From an uncultured Streptococcus sp. (GTDB lineage Bacteria; Bacillota; Bacilli; Lactobacillales; Streptococcaceae), in the NCBI GenBank assembly GCA_916048115.1, contig CAJZGQ010000021.1, positions 1 to 11,855 of the forward strand: a stretch of 11,855 bases of DNA, read 5' to 3'. Under the pieces are notes generated by a model. That model was not told the DNA's origin and searched no databases. It saw nothing but the letters and a program-made list of their open reading frames with translations. Within the stretch, counting starts at the first letter, position 1; each line of letters opens with the position of its first letter. The position numbers and the translations under genes are program-made. Shown piece by piece: positions 1 through 6,487 of this stretch.

Positions 1-1634
1 TGTTGACGGGCAGCTTCCGTTAGATCCTCTCCTGCCAGCATCTTGGCAATTTCTTCGATTCGTTCTTCTCTATTGAGCAAGCGCACAGTTGATACGGTAG
101 AGTGTGCATCACTGATCTTTTCAATATAGAATTGATAATCCGCTGCTGCGATGACTTGAGGTAGGTGTGAAATAGCAAGCACTTGGCCATTTTGACCAAT
201 CTTATGAATTTTCGCTGCGATCGCTTGGGCCACGCGACCAGAGACTCCTGTATCCACCTCGTCAAAGACGATACTGGTTTTTCCTTCTTTTCGAGAAAAA
301 GCCGATTTAATGGCCAACATCAAGCGTGACAATTCTCCACCGGACGCTACCTTGACAAGCGGTTTAAAGTCCTCACCTGGGTTAGTCGAAATGTAAAATT
401 CAACAGCTTCATTTCCTTCACGATTAAACTTAGCTTTGCTAAAGCGCACTTGGAAGCGCGCCTTGTCCATGTAAAGGTCCGCTAATTCTTGCTGGATTTC
501 ATTTTCTAAAGCTTGGGCCAAGGCATGCCGCTGATCACTCAAATCTTGAGCCAAAGATACCAAACTCTTTTCCAAACGTTTGAGTTCTTTTTCTAATTCC
601 TCAGATGAGAGGTCACTTCCGGTGAGGAGACTATATTCTTTAGTAATTTGCGCCAGGTATTCTAAGACGTCCTTGACTTGGCCACCATACTTGCGCGTGA
701 TGGAATGAATCAAATCCAAACGTGACTCCACCTGCATGAGGCGATTGCCATCAAACTCCAGACCATCGACCACATCTTCTAAGCGCTTGGTAATATCCTC
801 AAGGGCATAGAATGTTTCCGATAACTGGCTTGAGAGCTCTTTGTAGCTGGGATCGTATTCTTCGATGCTTTCCAAATCATTCATGGCTGAGCGAACATTG
901 GAGAGGCTCGAAAATTCTTCTGCATCCAGCATGGTATAGGCATTGGTTAGGGTATCTGCAATCATCTTGTGATTGAGCAGGCGTTGGCGTTCTTGCTCCA
1001 GACGCAGGTCCTCATCCACTTCCAAGGCAGCTGCCTCAATCTCTGCAATTTGAAACTCCAACATCTCAATACGGGCCTTGTTTTCCTGCTGGTTGCGCTG
1101 GAGTTCCACCACTTGTTTGCGCAGGCGTTTGTAGTCTTCAAAGGTCTGACGATAAGCGTCTTTGGTTTGGAAAAAGGCTGTATCCCCAAATTCATCCAGC
1201 ATAGCGATATGCAATTGAGGCCGCATAAGTTCTTCCTGATCATGCTGGCCATGGATGTCCACCAGATGTTGCCCAACTGCCTTTAAGACAGACAAATTCA
1301 CCATTTGTCCATTGATCCGGCTGACACTTCGTCCATTTTGCAAGATCTCTCGGCGAATGATCAATTCATCGGTCCACTCTAGTCCTTGCTCTTCAAAGAG
1401 AGCCGTCAAGTGGCGATTGCTCTCAACGGTGAAGAGCCCTTCGATTTCCGCTTTTGGGGCTCCATGTCGGATGACATCCGTCGTTGCGCGGCTTCCCAGC
1501 ATCATGTTCATGGCATCGATAATGATGGATTTCCCTGCACCTGTTTCCCCTGTCAGTACCGTCATTCCCTTTTCAAAATTTAAGGAAATCTCTTCGATAA
1601 TGGCAAAGTTCTTAATCGAAATTTCTAATAGCAT
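1..1634 (-). CDS. recN: DNA repair protein RecN (3' end cut by window edge)
   Basis: RecN is an SMC-like ATPase that acts early in double-strand break repair, holding and organising broken DNA ends in the cytoplasm/nucleoid. My reading of the minus strand gives an open frame of 544 codons from the ATG at 1634 to the window edge with no stop. Streptococcal RecN is about 555 residues, so only about ten C-terminal residues should be missing. The protein begins MLLEISIKNFAIIEEISL and has a Walker A GETGAGKS at residues 29-36. The middle is long and charged, fitting a coiled coil. The ABC signature VASGGELSRLMLAIK lies near residue 430 and the Walker B FDEVDTG near 458. The start sits 6 nt after the argR stop, and its GGTGG ribosome site lies in the last argR codons, so it is the last visible gene of the xseA-recN operon. 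No frameshift was seen in the segments I re-read. Confidence 0.97.
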   Translation of the reverse strand, partial: MLLEISIKNFAIIEEISLNFEKGMTVLTGETGAGKSIIIDAMNMMLGSRATTDVIRHGAPKAEIEGLFTVESNRHLTALFEEQGLEWTDELIIRREILQNGRSVSRINGQMVNLSVLKAVGQHLVDIHGQHDQEELMRPQLHIAMLDEFGDTAFFQTKDAYRQTFEDYKRLRKQVVELQRNQQENKARIEMLEFQIAEIEAAALEVDEDLRLEQERQRLLNHKMIADTLTNAYTMLDAEEFSSLSNVRSAMNDLESIEEYDPSYKELSSQLSETFYALEDITKRLEDVVDGLEFDGNRLMQVESRLDLIHSITRKYGGQVKDVLEYLAQITKEYSLLTGSDLSSEELEKELKRLEKSLVSLAQDLSDQRHALAQALENEIQQELADLYMDKARFQVRFSKAKFNREGNEAVEFYISTNPGEDFKPLVKVASGGELSRLMLAIKSAFSRKEGKTSIVFDEVDTGVSGRVAQAIAAKIHKIGQNGQVLAISHLPQVIAAADYQFYIEKISDAHSTVSTVRLLNREERIEEIAKMLAGEDLTEAARQ

Positions 1635-1640
1635 AGGCTC

Positions 1641-2075
1641 TTACCACCCAAAGATTGATTTGAGGATATTCTCTGCTTCTGGTGCGGAATAAGCAATCAA
1701 CAAGATCGTATCATCATCTGCAACAATACTAAAGATATGCTCCTTATAAATCTCCCGCAAGCGACGTTTAACTAAAGGTGCTGTCCCCGGAACCATGGTG
1801 AAATTGACATATTCTCCCATGCGACGATGAGACAAAATATTGCTTTCGATCATCCCGATCCCTTGGTGATGCTTACGTGGCAATTCATAGACATATGTCA
1901 TGTCTTTCAGAGGGCGTTTTACGATGCCCAATTCTTTGATATCCCGTGACACTGTCGCTTGGGTTGCTGAGATGCCTTCTTCTTTCAAATGTTCGACGAT
2001 CTCTTCTTGCGTCCCCACTTCATGATCGCGAATGAAGCGGCGAATTTTTTCTAATCTGATATTCTTACTCTTCAT
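1641..2075 (-). CDS. argR: ArgR/AhrC-family transcriptional regulator
   Basis: This is a 144-residue ArgR-family protein, which in the family forms hexamers that bind ARG-box operators and respond to L-arginine. The N-terminal winged helix (about residues 1-70) includes the HTH stretch TQEEIVEHLKEEGISATQAT. The C-terminal half is the oligomerisation and arginine-binding domain. The family's arginine-contacting G-D-D-T motif reads A-D-D-D-T here, in IVADDDTILLIAYS near the C-terminus: the Asp pair is kept but the glycine before it is Asp. I chose the ATG at 2075 (MKSKNIRLEKI) over one 10 codons upstream, because AAGGAAT lies just before it and the protein then begins like other family members. 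It overlaps the tlyA end by 11 nt. Streptococci often carry several ArgR paralogues; this recN-linked copy matches the one usually called AhrC. Target genes are not in this window. Confidence 0.93.
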   Translation of the reverse strand: MKSKNIRLEKIRRFIRDHEVGTQEEIVEHLKEEGISATQATVSRDIKELGIVKRPLKDMTYVYELPRKHHQGIGMIESNILSHRRMGEYVNFTMVPGTAPLVKRRLREIYKEHIFSIVADDDTILLIAYSAPEAENILKSIFGW

Positions 2076-2883
2076 GTTTAAATTCCTTGTGTGCCAGCTC
2101 CACAACAGCCTCCAGCTGCTCTGTAGTTGGCTTTGTTTTCTCTTCTTTTTTTTCTAGATACATCAAAAATTCGATGTTGCCATGGCCTCCTTGGATAGGG
2201 GAATAATCCACTCCCATTACCTCAAAGCCATGTGTCCCTGCAAATGTAGCGACCTTTTCAAGAACGGCTAAATGAATCTTAGGATCCTTAATGATCCCAT
2301 TTTTCCCGATCTGTTCGCGTCCTGCCTCAAACTGAGGTTTCACCAAGGCCACGACTTGTCCATTATCTGCCAAAATCCGGTGAAGGGCTGGCAGAATCAA
2401 GTCCAAGGAAATAAAGCTGACGTCGATACTCGCAAAGCTCGGTGTTGCTTCAAAATCATCTGGTTGGGCATAGCGGAAATTGAACTGTTCCATAGAGACT
2501 ACCCGAGGATCATTGCGCAATTTCCAAGCCAACTGATTGGTCCCGACATCCACCGAAAAGACCTGGCTGGCTCCATTTTGCAACATGACATCTGTAAAGC
2601 CACCTGTAGAAGCTCCAATATCAATCGCAATTTTATCCTCTACAGTTAAGCCAAATTGGTTCAAGGCTTTTTCTAATTTGAGTCCGCCGCGGCTGACATA
2701 CTTGAGCTTTTCACCCTTTAATTTCAACTCGGTCGCTTCATCAATTTTTTCACCCGGTTTATCAAAGCGCTCACCATTGATAACGGCAACGACAAGGCCT
2801 GCCATCACCCCTCTTTTGGCTTGTTCGCGGGTATCAAATAGGCCTTGTTTATAGGCTAATACATCCACTCTTTCCTTAGCCAT
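2065..2883 (-). CDS. tlyA: TlyA-family rRNA 2'-O-methyltransferase (annotated hemolysin A)
   Basis: This 272-residue protein belongs to the TlyA/YqxC family of SAM-dependent enzymes that 2'-O-methylate cytidines in rRNA; the old name hemolysin A is misleading. An S4-like RNA-binding domain fills about residues 1-60, followed by the linker KYVSRGGLKLEKAL (61-74). The Rossmann methyltransferase domain has the SAM motif DIGASTGGFTD (88-98). K69, D154 (IDVSF), K182 (VKPQFE) and E238 (GNIEFL) form the K-D-K-E catalytic tetrad, with the same numbering as I recall for mycobacterial TlyA. The intact N-terminal S4 region and the length resemble the longer TlyA type, which methylates both 16S and 23S rRNA; that substrate range is inference. 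Its ATG overlaps the ispA stop by 8 nt (ATGGCTAA), with AAGGA upstream. There is no signal peptide or membrane segment, which argues against a secreted toxin. Confidence 0.95.
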   Translation of the reverse strand: MAKERVDVLAYKQGLFDTREQAKRGVMAGLVVAVINGERFDKPGEKIDEATELKLKGEKLKYVSRGGLKLEKALNQFGLTVEDKIAIDIGASTGGFTDVMLQNGASQVFSVDVGTNQLAWKLRNDPRVVSMEQFNFRYAQPDDFEATPSFASIDVSFISLDLILPALHRILADNGQVVALVKPQFEAGREQIGKNGIIKDPKIHLAVLEKVATFAGTHGFEVMGVDYSPIQGGHGNIEFLMYLEKKEEKTKPTTEQLEAVVELAHKEFKHEE

Positions 2884-3751
2884 CTATTCGTAATCCTTCT
2901 ATTAATTTCTTGATTGCTTGCGGATCAAAGTCGCAAGCAGCTGTAATCTGATCCAACAAGTCCTCGCAAACGTCTAATTCGCTTGTAAGCAAAGCTTTTG
3001 ATTCTTCCAATCCCAAGAGGGCTGGATAGGTCGATTTTTCTGCCACTAAGTCCTTTTGAGGAGTCTTACCTAGAGCTTCAAAATCAGCGACCAAATCCAA
3101 AATATCATCCCGTACTTGAAAAGCCAGCCCTAATGTTTTCCCGATTGTTTCCAAGAGCTGACCAATGTCTGCTGGCAATTCTAAAATCGAGGTTGCTGCG
3201 ATGAATGGATAGGCAAGGAGTCGTCCTGTCTTATTAGCATGGATGGTCTGCAACTCTGCTAGTGTGAGCTGTTTGTGCTCCCCTTCCATATCAAGGACTT
3301 GGCCAGCTACCATTCCGCGACTACCGGAAGCATCTGATAACTCAAGGATCAAAGAGACCTTGACCGCATCTGAAAGGTCACTCGCGGCTATCATTCCAAA
3401 GGGATCGAGGAAAAGTGCATCTCCTGCTAAAATCGCCAAGTCTTCTCCAAATTTCTTGTGGTTGGTCAATTGGCCCCGACGGTAATCGTCATTGTCCATG
3501 GCCGGTAGATCATCATGAATAAGGCTCCCTGTGTGGATCATCTCCAAAGCCCCTGCCACCTGAAAATGAGCCTCTGTCAACTCCTGTCCGAAGGCTTCTA
3601 ACAATTCTAGAAGAAGCATTGGGCGCAGGCGTTTTCCACCTGCCTGGATCGAATAAAGGACCGAGTCTACTAAATGGGGAGCGATGGATTTTTCCTCATA
3701 AAAAGTGCGAATCGCTTGCTCTACTCTATTTCGTTTTTCTTCTTGTCTCAT
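2876..3751 (-). CDS. ispA: Polyprenyl synthetase, farnesyl/geranyl diphosphate synthase
   Basis: This 291-residue trans-isoprenyl diphosphate synthase condenses isopentenyl diphosphate with DMAPP/GPP to give short-chain prenyl diphosphates, feeding undecaprenyl phosphate and quinone or prenyl-protein pathways in the cytoplasm. The first aspartate-rich motif is DDLPAMD at residues 80-86, following the IPP-binding GGKRLRP at 38-44. The second aspartate-rich motif DDILD is at 215-219, followed by the conserved GKTPQKDL at 228-235. Length fits the bacterial FPP synthase (IspA) class. The start shares ATGA with the xseB stop (4-nt overlap) and has no good Shine-Dalgarno sequence, so translation probably depends on ribosomes finishing xseB. 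Product chain length cannot be fixed by eye; geranyl versus farnesyl is inferred from family. Confidence 0.94.
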   Translation of the reverse strand: MRQEEKRNRVEQAIRTFYEEKSIAPHLVDSVLYSIQAGGKRLRPMLLLELLEAFGQELTEAHFQVAGALEMIHTGSLIHDDLPAMDNDDYRRGQLTNHKKFGEDLAILAGDALFLDPFGMIAASDLSDAVKVSLILELSDASGSRGMVAGQVLDMEGEHKQLTLAELQTIHANKTGRLLAYPFIAATSILELPADIGQLLETIGKTLGLAFQVRDDILDLVADFEALGKTPQKDLVAEKSTYPALLGLEESKALLTSELDVCEDLLDQITAACDFDPQAIKKLIEGLRIDG

Positions 3752-3960
3752 GCTAGATCCGCTTCAGTACCATCTGCTTGCATGACCTTGACCAAGGTTT
3801 TCTCTGCTTGATCCAAGGTATCTTGCAATTCTTTTGACAACTTCATTCCTTTTTGGAATTCTGTAATCGCTTCTTCAAGAGCCACATCACCACTCTCCAA
3901 TTTTTGGACGATGGCTTCCAAATCTGCTAAATTTTCTTCAAATTTCTTTTCTTTCGACAT
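3748..3960 (-). CDS. xseB: Exodeoxyribonuclease VII small subunit
   Basis: This 70-residue protein has the XseB family pattern: [19 protein letters not shown] near the N-terminus, followed by [18 protein letters not shown], a two-helix all-alpha subunit. In exonuclease VII, several XseB copies wrap the helical region of one XseA and are needed for stable activity on single-stranded DNA. Its ATG lies 23 nt inside the xseA end, with GAGGT just upstream, and its stop overlaps the ispA start by 4 nt. The tight overlap with xseA suits fixed subunit stoichiometry. The acidic C-terminal tail (ADGTEADLA) carries no recognisable motif. Confidence 0.95.
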   Translation of the reverse strand: MSKEKKFEENLADLEAIVQKLESGDVALEEAITEFQKGMKLSKELQDTLDQAEKTLVKVMQADGTEADLA

Positions 3961-5278
3961 GTTTTACCTCTACTTCTAACTGGCCATCTCTCATGATGAG
4001 GGACAGCGGGTCTCCTTCTTTTACTTTCGCAACCGAATCCAAGACCTGATCGTCTTGCTTGACCATGACATAGCCACGCGCAATAATCCGACTAGTATCC
4101 AGCATCAAGAGGGCTTCTGATAAGCCTTGAACCTTGATCTTTTGCTCTTTTAGGACTTGTTCCATGCGGCTGGTTAAGAGTCTCTTATCTTGGAAGACAC
4201 GGTCTTGATAACGTTCGATACGATGCAAAGGAGACATAGCCTCTAGACGATGACGCAGACCTTGCAGCTGATTGTCCTCTTGTCCATAAACTTCGCGCAT
4301 CCCTTGTTTCAATCGCAATTGCAACTGGTCAATCTTTTGCAGGTAGCCATCATAGAGTCTTTCAGGCTGTCTAAAAATAACCGATTGACTTAATTTGGCC
4401 AAGCGTTCACGATTATAGGCCAAGCGATTGGACATAGCTGTTGCCATGCGGTTCTCCTGCTTTTGTATATGAGACAAGAGATCCAATTTGGTTACTGGAG
4501 TGGCCAATTCAGCAGCGGCTGTCGGAGTAGCAGCTCGTCGGTCTGCTACAAAATCGGCTAGAGTCGTATCTGTCTCATGTCCAACACTGGAGATAATCGG
4601 AATCCGCGATTCAAAAATGGCTCGCACCACTGCTTCTTCATTAAAGGCCCAGAGGTCTTCAATCGAACCACCCCCACGACCGATAATCAAGACATCCAAA
4701 TCATCCCGTTGGTTGGCTCTTTGAATATTAGCAACCACCTCACTAGATGCGCCTTCACCCTGAACCTTGGTCGGGTAGAGCACAATCTCTACACCAGGGA
4801 AGCGTCGGCTCACCGTTGTGATAATATCGCGGATCACGGCCCCACTTTGACTGGTGATGACCCCGATCTTTCTTGGAAATTGTGGCAGAGCTTGCTTCCA
4901 CCGGTCCTGAAAGAGCCCTTCTTCGGTCAATTTTTTCTTGAGTTGCTCAAATTGGATGGCCAAGGCCCCTACCCCATCTGGCTCAGCCTTTTCAATGACA
5001 ATGGAATAACTCCCACTTGGCTCATAGAGCTGAATGCGACCGATGACATTGATCTTCATGCCTTCTTCTAGCTCAAAACCAAAGCTTCGATAAACCCCAG
5101 CCCAGACCGTCGCCTGAATAACCGCTTTTTCATCCTTTAATGAAAAATACTGGTGGTTGGGGCGTTTTCGGAAATTGGAGACCTGCCCTGTCAGATAAAC
5201 CCTTTCCAAATAGGGATCCTTATCAAATTTTAATTTCAAATATTTGGTCAAACTTGATACGGATAAATAGTTGGACAT
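3938..5278 (-). CDS. xseA: Exodeoxyribonuclease VII large subunit
   Basis: This is the 446-residue catalytic subunit of exonuclease VII, which degrades single-stranded DNA from both ends to oligonucleotides and acts in repair. An N-terminal OB fold (about 1-105, with [11 protein letters not shown] and QYFSLKDE) binds ssDNA. The catalytic domain holds [11 protein letters not shown] (141-151), [14 protein letters not shown] (200-213) and the [20 protein letters not shown] block (234-253). D151, R201, H234 and D237 match the E. coli residues reported as essential, offset by four. A coiled-coil region (about 262-390), where XseB would bind, precedes the C-terminal RGY..V segment. The ATG at 5278 is preferred because AAAGGAG lies 5 nt before it and the protein then begins [15 protein letters not shown]. 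An in-frame ATG at 5332 is upstream of the predicted -10 box and so would be outside the transcript. It is the first gene of the operon running to recN. Confidence 0.96.
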   Translation of the reverse strand: MSNYLSVSSLTKYLKLKFDKDPYLERVYLTGQVSNFRKRPNHQYFSLKDEKAVIQATVWAGVYRSFGFELEEGMKINVIGRIQLYEPSGSYSIVIEKAEPDGVGALAIQFEQLKKKLTEEGLFQDRWKQALPQFPRKIGVITSQSGAVIRDIITTVSRRFPGVEIVLYPTKVQGEGASSEVVANIQRANQRDDLDVLIIGRGGGSIEDLWAFNEEAVVRAIFESRIPIISSVGHETDTTLADFVADRRAATPTAAAELATPVTKLDLLSHIQKQENRMATAMSNRLAYNRERLAKLSQSVIFRQPERLYDGYLQKIDQLQLRLKQGMREVYGQEDNQLQGLRHRLEAMSPLHRIERYQDRVFQDKRLLTSRMEQVLKEQKIKVQGLSEALLMLDTSRIIARGYVMVKQDDQVLDSVAKVKEGDPLSLIMRDGQLEVEVKHVERKEI

Positions 5279-5283
5279 AGGAA

Positions 5284-5290
5284 CTCCTTT
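5284..5290 (-). promoter_or_regulatory. xseA ribosome binding site
   Basis: The minus strand reads AAAGGAG with a 5-nt gap to the ATG at 5278. It is the strongest Shine-Dalgarno match near the xseA start and decides between this start and the upstream in-frame ATG at 5332. Confidence 0.85.
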
Positions 5291-5312
5291 CTGCAGAATA
5301 TGATCAAGTTTA

Positions 5313-5336
5313 ATTATACCAAAAAACGCCAAAAAA
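5313..5336 (-). promoter_or_regulatory. Extended -10 promoter of the xseA-recN operon with phased T-tracts
   Basis: On the minus strand TGGTATAAT (5321-5313) is a perfect extended -10 element (TGN plus TATAAT), about 35 nt upstream of the xseA start. No good -35 hexamer lies 16-18 bp upstream. That space instead holds two T6 tracts, at 5336-5331 and 5326-5321, each followed by GG and exactly 10 bp apart. A-tracts in phase with the helix repeat can bend DNA and may compensate for the missing -35; that role is inferred. Confidence 0.75.
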
Positions 5337-5426
5337 GGCTGGCAGACAAAGCGAAATCATGAATTTCCTTTCTCTACAAGCCTCATTTTATTCAAGACAC
5401 TTTCTATTTGTCTGTTTGACACCAGC
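5331..5426 (-). terminator. Possible long-stem terminator downstream of mleR
   Basis: Transcribed from mleR, GCTGG (5426-5422) and CAGACAAA (5414-5407) can pair with TTTGTCTG and CCAGC (5350-5338), giving 13 pairs interrupted by a 7-nt bulge. The loop is about 56 nt. The stem is followed by C and a T6 run (5336-5331). The large loop makes this weaker than a classic Rho-independent terminator. The same T6 run is part of the xseA promoter region, so terminator and promoter would overlap. Readthrough from mleR into xseA remains possible. Confidence 0.4.
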
Positions 5427-5430
5427 TTCC

Positions 5431-6315
5431 TTATTTTTCACACTTCTCCAACCGTTCAATAAAGGAGCTAAGAAGCGCTTGGGGTTCCCCTTCATTTGGA
5501 TAGGCATAACTAATATAGAAGACTGTTTTTTCCTCTTCAACCAAAGGAATTTTGACAAGATTTGGATATTCTGGAAAGAGAGTCAGATCGGTCATGAGAC
5601 CAATTCCCAAATTTTCTTCGATGAAACTCAAGACCAAGTTGGAATCAGTCAAGACAACAGTTGACTGGGCCAAATCATCAAAGCGAGCATTCAAGCGTTT
5701 AAAAGCCGTCATGTGGACATGATGCTCATCTAACAGAATGAAGGTCTCCTCTAACACCTCTTTAAAAGAAATTTCCTTGCGATCTGCTAGTGGATGATCC
5801 TTTGAAACAATCACAAAAAATTCTTTTTTATACAAGAGCTGACTGGTCAAATGTGCGTGCGAAATGGGCTCTAAGCTTCCCAATAGACTAAAATCTAAAT
5901 CTCCACGCACCAACAAACGCATCAAATCCCTGGAACCTAATTGCACCAATTGCGATTGACGAAAAATCTCAAGCTCTTCATCATGCGTCCCAAATTTTTT
6001 CATGATATCGCTAGTGATTAATGGCGGTAATCCAATGCGCAACAGATTCTTTTTACTTCGTTCAACAGCTTTTTCTGTCTTTTCGATTTCGATTAAAACT
6101 TCTCGCGCGTGATTGGCTAAAACCTTACCCGGCTGAGTTAGGTGCAAGACACGATTAGAAGAAGATTTTTCTACCAACTGACAAGCATAGTGGTCCTCTA
6201 AACGCTTGATGGCATAGGTCACAGTCGGTTGACTCACTTGAAAATAATGCGCCACATCTGTATAAGACTTTAATTTCGACAGTTGATAAAAATATTCCAA
6301 GTCTCGGATATTCAT
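5431..6315 (-). CDS. mleR: LysR-family regulator of malolactic fermentation
   Basis: This 294-residue LysR-type regulator is divergent from mleS-mleP and is the likely activator of malolactic fermentation, as MleR is in S. mutans and Lactococcus. The N-terminal winged HTH (about 1-60) begins MNIRDLEYFYQLSKLKSYTD and has the recognition segment VSQPTVTYAIKRLE near 27-40. A linker helix follows (about 60-90), then the two-lobed periplasmic-binding-like effector domain, with RIGLPPLIT near the domain start and the family's conserved FIEENLGIGLMTDL region late in the protein. Full length for the family. The ATG at 6315 has GAGGGA 5 nt upstream. The expected inducer is L-malate, inferred from the neighbours. 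A TGTTAGAAT extended -10 lies upstream, with the T-N11-A dyad over its -35 region, so negative autoregulation is likely. Confidence 0.88.
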   Translation of the reverse strand: MNIRDLEYFYQLSKLKSYTDVAHYFQVSQPTVTYAIKRLEDHYACQLVEKSSSNRVLHLTQPGKVLANHAREVLIEIEKTEKAVERSKKNLLRIGLPPLITSDIMKKFGTHDEELEIFRQSQLVQLGSRDLMRLLVRGDLDFSLLGSLEPISHAHLTSQLLYKKEFFVIVSKDHPLADRKEISFKEVLEETFILLDEHHVHMTAFKRLNARFDDLAQSTVVLTDSNLVLSFIEENLGIGLMTDLTLFPEYPNLVKIPLVEEEKTVFYISYAYPNEGEPQALLSSFIERLEKCEK

Positions 6316-6351
6316 CTCTATCCCTCTATTTCTACAAATTCCATTTCCTTC

Positions 6352-6360
6352 ATTCTAACA
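6352..6360 (-). promoter_or_regulatory. Putative extended -10 promoter of mleR
   Basis: The minus strand reads TGTTAGAAT (6360-6352), an extended -10 with one mismatch to TATAAT, leaving a leader of about 30 nt before the mleR ATG. The position expected for -35 lies inside the 21-bp dyad at 6372-6392, which would let bound MleR block its own promoter. Confidence 0.55.
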
Positions 6361-6371
6361 CAAAACTCTTA

Positions 6372-6392
6372 CTTATAAAATTTTTTTATAAG
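6372..6392. promoter_or_regulatory. Perfect dyad with T-N11-A core, likely MleR operator
   Basis: The arms CTTATAAAA (6372-6380) and TTTTATAAG (6384-6392) are perfect inverted repeats around TTT. A T at 6376 and an A at 6388 sit symmetrically 13 bases apart end to end, giving the T-N11-A LysR box. The centre is about 58 bp upstream of the expected mleS start site, near the -65 position usual for LysR recognition sites, and also covers the mleR -35 region. Sequence and spacing are seen; MleR binding is inferred. Confidence 0.72.
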
Positions 6393-6403
6393 GACAAGGG
6401 AAG

Positions 6404-6433
6404 TTGACTATAAGAATTACCGAAGACTATAAT
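6404..6433 (+). promoter_or_regulatory. mleS-mleP promoter
   Basis: TTGACT (6404-6409) and a perfect TATAAT (6428-6433) are separated by 18 bp, one longer than optimum. Transcription should start near 6440, giving a leader of about 48 nt to the mleS ATG. The octamer GACTATAA occurs twice, overlapping the -35 end (6406-6413) and the -10 (6425-6432), 19 bp apart. The non-ideal spacer suits an activator-dependent promoter. Confidence 0.72.
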
Positions 6434-6472
6434 GGCTTGCGTGAGAAAAAATCTTACAGATAAATTATTTAT

Positions 6473-6478
6473 GAGGAG
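6473..6478 (+). promoter_or_regulatory. mleS ribosome binding site
   Basis: GAGGAG lies 9 nt before the mleS ATG at 6488. A short A/T-only inverted repeat (ATAAAT, T, ATTTAT at 6460-6472) abuts it upstream. Confidence 0.8.
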
Positions 6479-6487
6479 TATTTCGCA

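Noticed and set aside
969..1286. Plus-strand 105-codon frame and neighbouring frames inside recN
   Set aside because: They lie opposite the continuous recN frame with its Walker A, signature and Walker B motifs; no ribosome site or recognisable protein family.
2076..2105. 10-codon N-terminal extension of ArgR
   Set aside because: AAGGAAT lies directly before the ATG at 2075, and MKSKNIRLEKI matches the normal start of the family.
2065..2883. Hemolysin (toxin) function for the tlyA product
   Set aside because: No signal peptide or membrane segment; S4 domain, SAM motif and K-D-K-E tetrad identify an rRNA methyltransferase.
5279..5332. 18-codon N-terminal extension of xseA from an ATG at 5332
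   Set aside because: The ATG precedes the TGGTATAAT element and has no ribosome site; the internal ATG at 5278 has AAAGGAG at 5 nt and the usual XseA N-terminus.
6441..6457. Small leader hairpin GTGAGA/TCTTAC as a riboswitch or attenuator for mleS
   Set aside because: Only six pairs including a wobble and no T-run; the 48-nt leader is too short for a known riboswitch class.
6316..6487. Catabolite-control (cre) site in the mleR-mleS region
   Set aside because: I looked for the TGNAANCGNTNNCA pattern and found no convincing match.
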